Shown one piece after another: positions 6,228-6,364 of a stretch of DNA of 6,364 nt. The translations under genes and the position numbers were made by a program. Within the stretch, counting starts at the first letter, position 1, and each line of letters opens with the position of its first letter. The stretch spans positions 1-6,364 of the forward strand of contig JAPPNT010000104.1 in the NCBI GenBank assembly GCA_028873745.1, in the 5' to 3' direction. This DNA is from Chloroflexota bacterium (GTDB lineage: Bacteria > Chloroflexota > Dehalococcoidia > Lucifugimonadales > UBA1127). The notes under the pieces are model-generated. The model was not told the DNA's origin, made no database searches, and was given only the letters and a program-made list of their open reading frames with translations.

Positions 6228-6364
6228 CTACGCTTGCCTTCTTGGCGTGTGGCGGTCTGCGCTGTCGAGCATGATGGTGACGGGGCCGTCGTTGTGGATT
6301 TCCACCTGCATGTAGCCGCCGAAGACGCCGGTGACGATGTCCGAACATGCCTCGCGGAATAGGG
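6228..6364 (-). CDS. dtd: D-aminoacyl-tRNA deacylase (Dtd), C-terminal part, cut by window edge
   Basis: Dtd hydrolyses D-amino acids, and glycine mischarged on tRNA-Ala, from tRNAs. It is a cytosolic homodimer. The minus-strand frame is open from the window edge to TAG at 6230-6228, giving 44 codons. It reads FGGYMQVEIHNDGPVTIMLD, matching the Dtd C-terminal signature FGAxMxVxLxNDGPVT. The GPVT motif supplies the Gly-cisPro pair that the dimer partner uses to reject L-amino acids. Dtd is about 145-150 residues, so roughly two thirds, including the SQFTL motif, lie outside the window. The tail after the signature (SADRHTPRRQA) is ordinary in length. There is no start codon in the visible frame except internal ATGs, so a simple ORF scan would miss it. 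It converges on nadC. Confidence 0.9.
   Translation of the reverse strand, partial: LFREACSDIVTGVFGGYMQVEIHNDGPVTIMLDSADRHTPRRQA

Noticed and set aside
6043..6348. Minus-strand ORF of 101 codons at the right end
   Set aside because: It runs out of frame with dtd and then through both palindromes, giving repeat-derived peptides such as SSSRRKPGSR. The Dtd frame is the real one.

Overview
The window is a compact, GC-rich stretch of bacterial chromosome. It carries the three-gene de novo route from L-aspartate to nicotinate mononucleotide, the first committed stage of NAD synthesis. High GC, the Bacillus-type (long cysteine spacing) NadA, a TTG start with a strong Shine-Dalgarno, and dispersed small palindromes all fit a free-living bacterium. 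My impression is an uncultured Chloroflexota lineage such as Dehalococcoidia/SAR202. That rests on remembered protein flavour only and is low confidence.

Layout, left to right, all on + unless noted. (1) The 3' part of a miaB-type methylthiotransferase gene, cut by the window edge inside the radical-SAM cysteine motif. (2) nadA, quinolinate synthase, 3 nt downstream of miaB. (3) A 139-nt gap holding a GC-rich hairpin and a dispersed palindrome. (4) A small VOC-fold (glyoxalase/extradiol dioxygenase-like) gene with a TTG start. (5) A 79-nt gap with a second type of palindrome. (6) nadB, L-aspartate oxidase. (7) A 283-residue RNase Z-like metallo-beta-lactamase-fold hydrolase, 11 nt downstream. 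(8) nadC, quinolinate phosphoribosyltransferase, 7 nt downstream. (9) A 172-nt gap with two more palindromes. (10) On the minus strand, converging on nadC, the last 44 codons of dtd (D-aminoacyl-tRNA deacylase).

How the genes work together: NadB oxidises L-aspartate to iminoaspartate, NadA condenses it with dihydroxyacetone phosphate to quinolinate, and NadC converts quinolinate and PRPP to nicotinate mononucleotide. NadA and MiaB both need oxygen-sensitive 4Fe-4S clusters. The VOC protein and the MBL hydrolase are not known parts of the pathway. Their position between nad genes is the main biological question here. I see no mobile element, CRISPR array, RNA gene or clearly novel system. The most distinctive non-coding signal is a 29-nt palindrome family with three copies, whose stem changes are compensatory.
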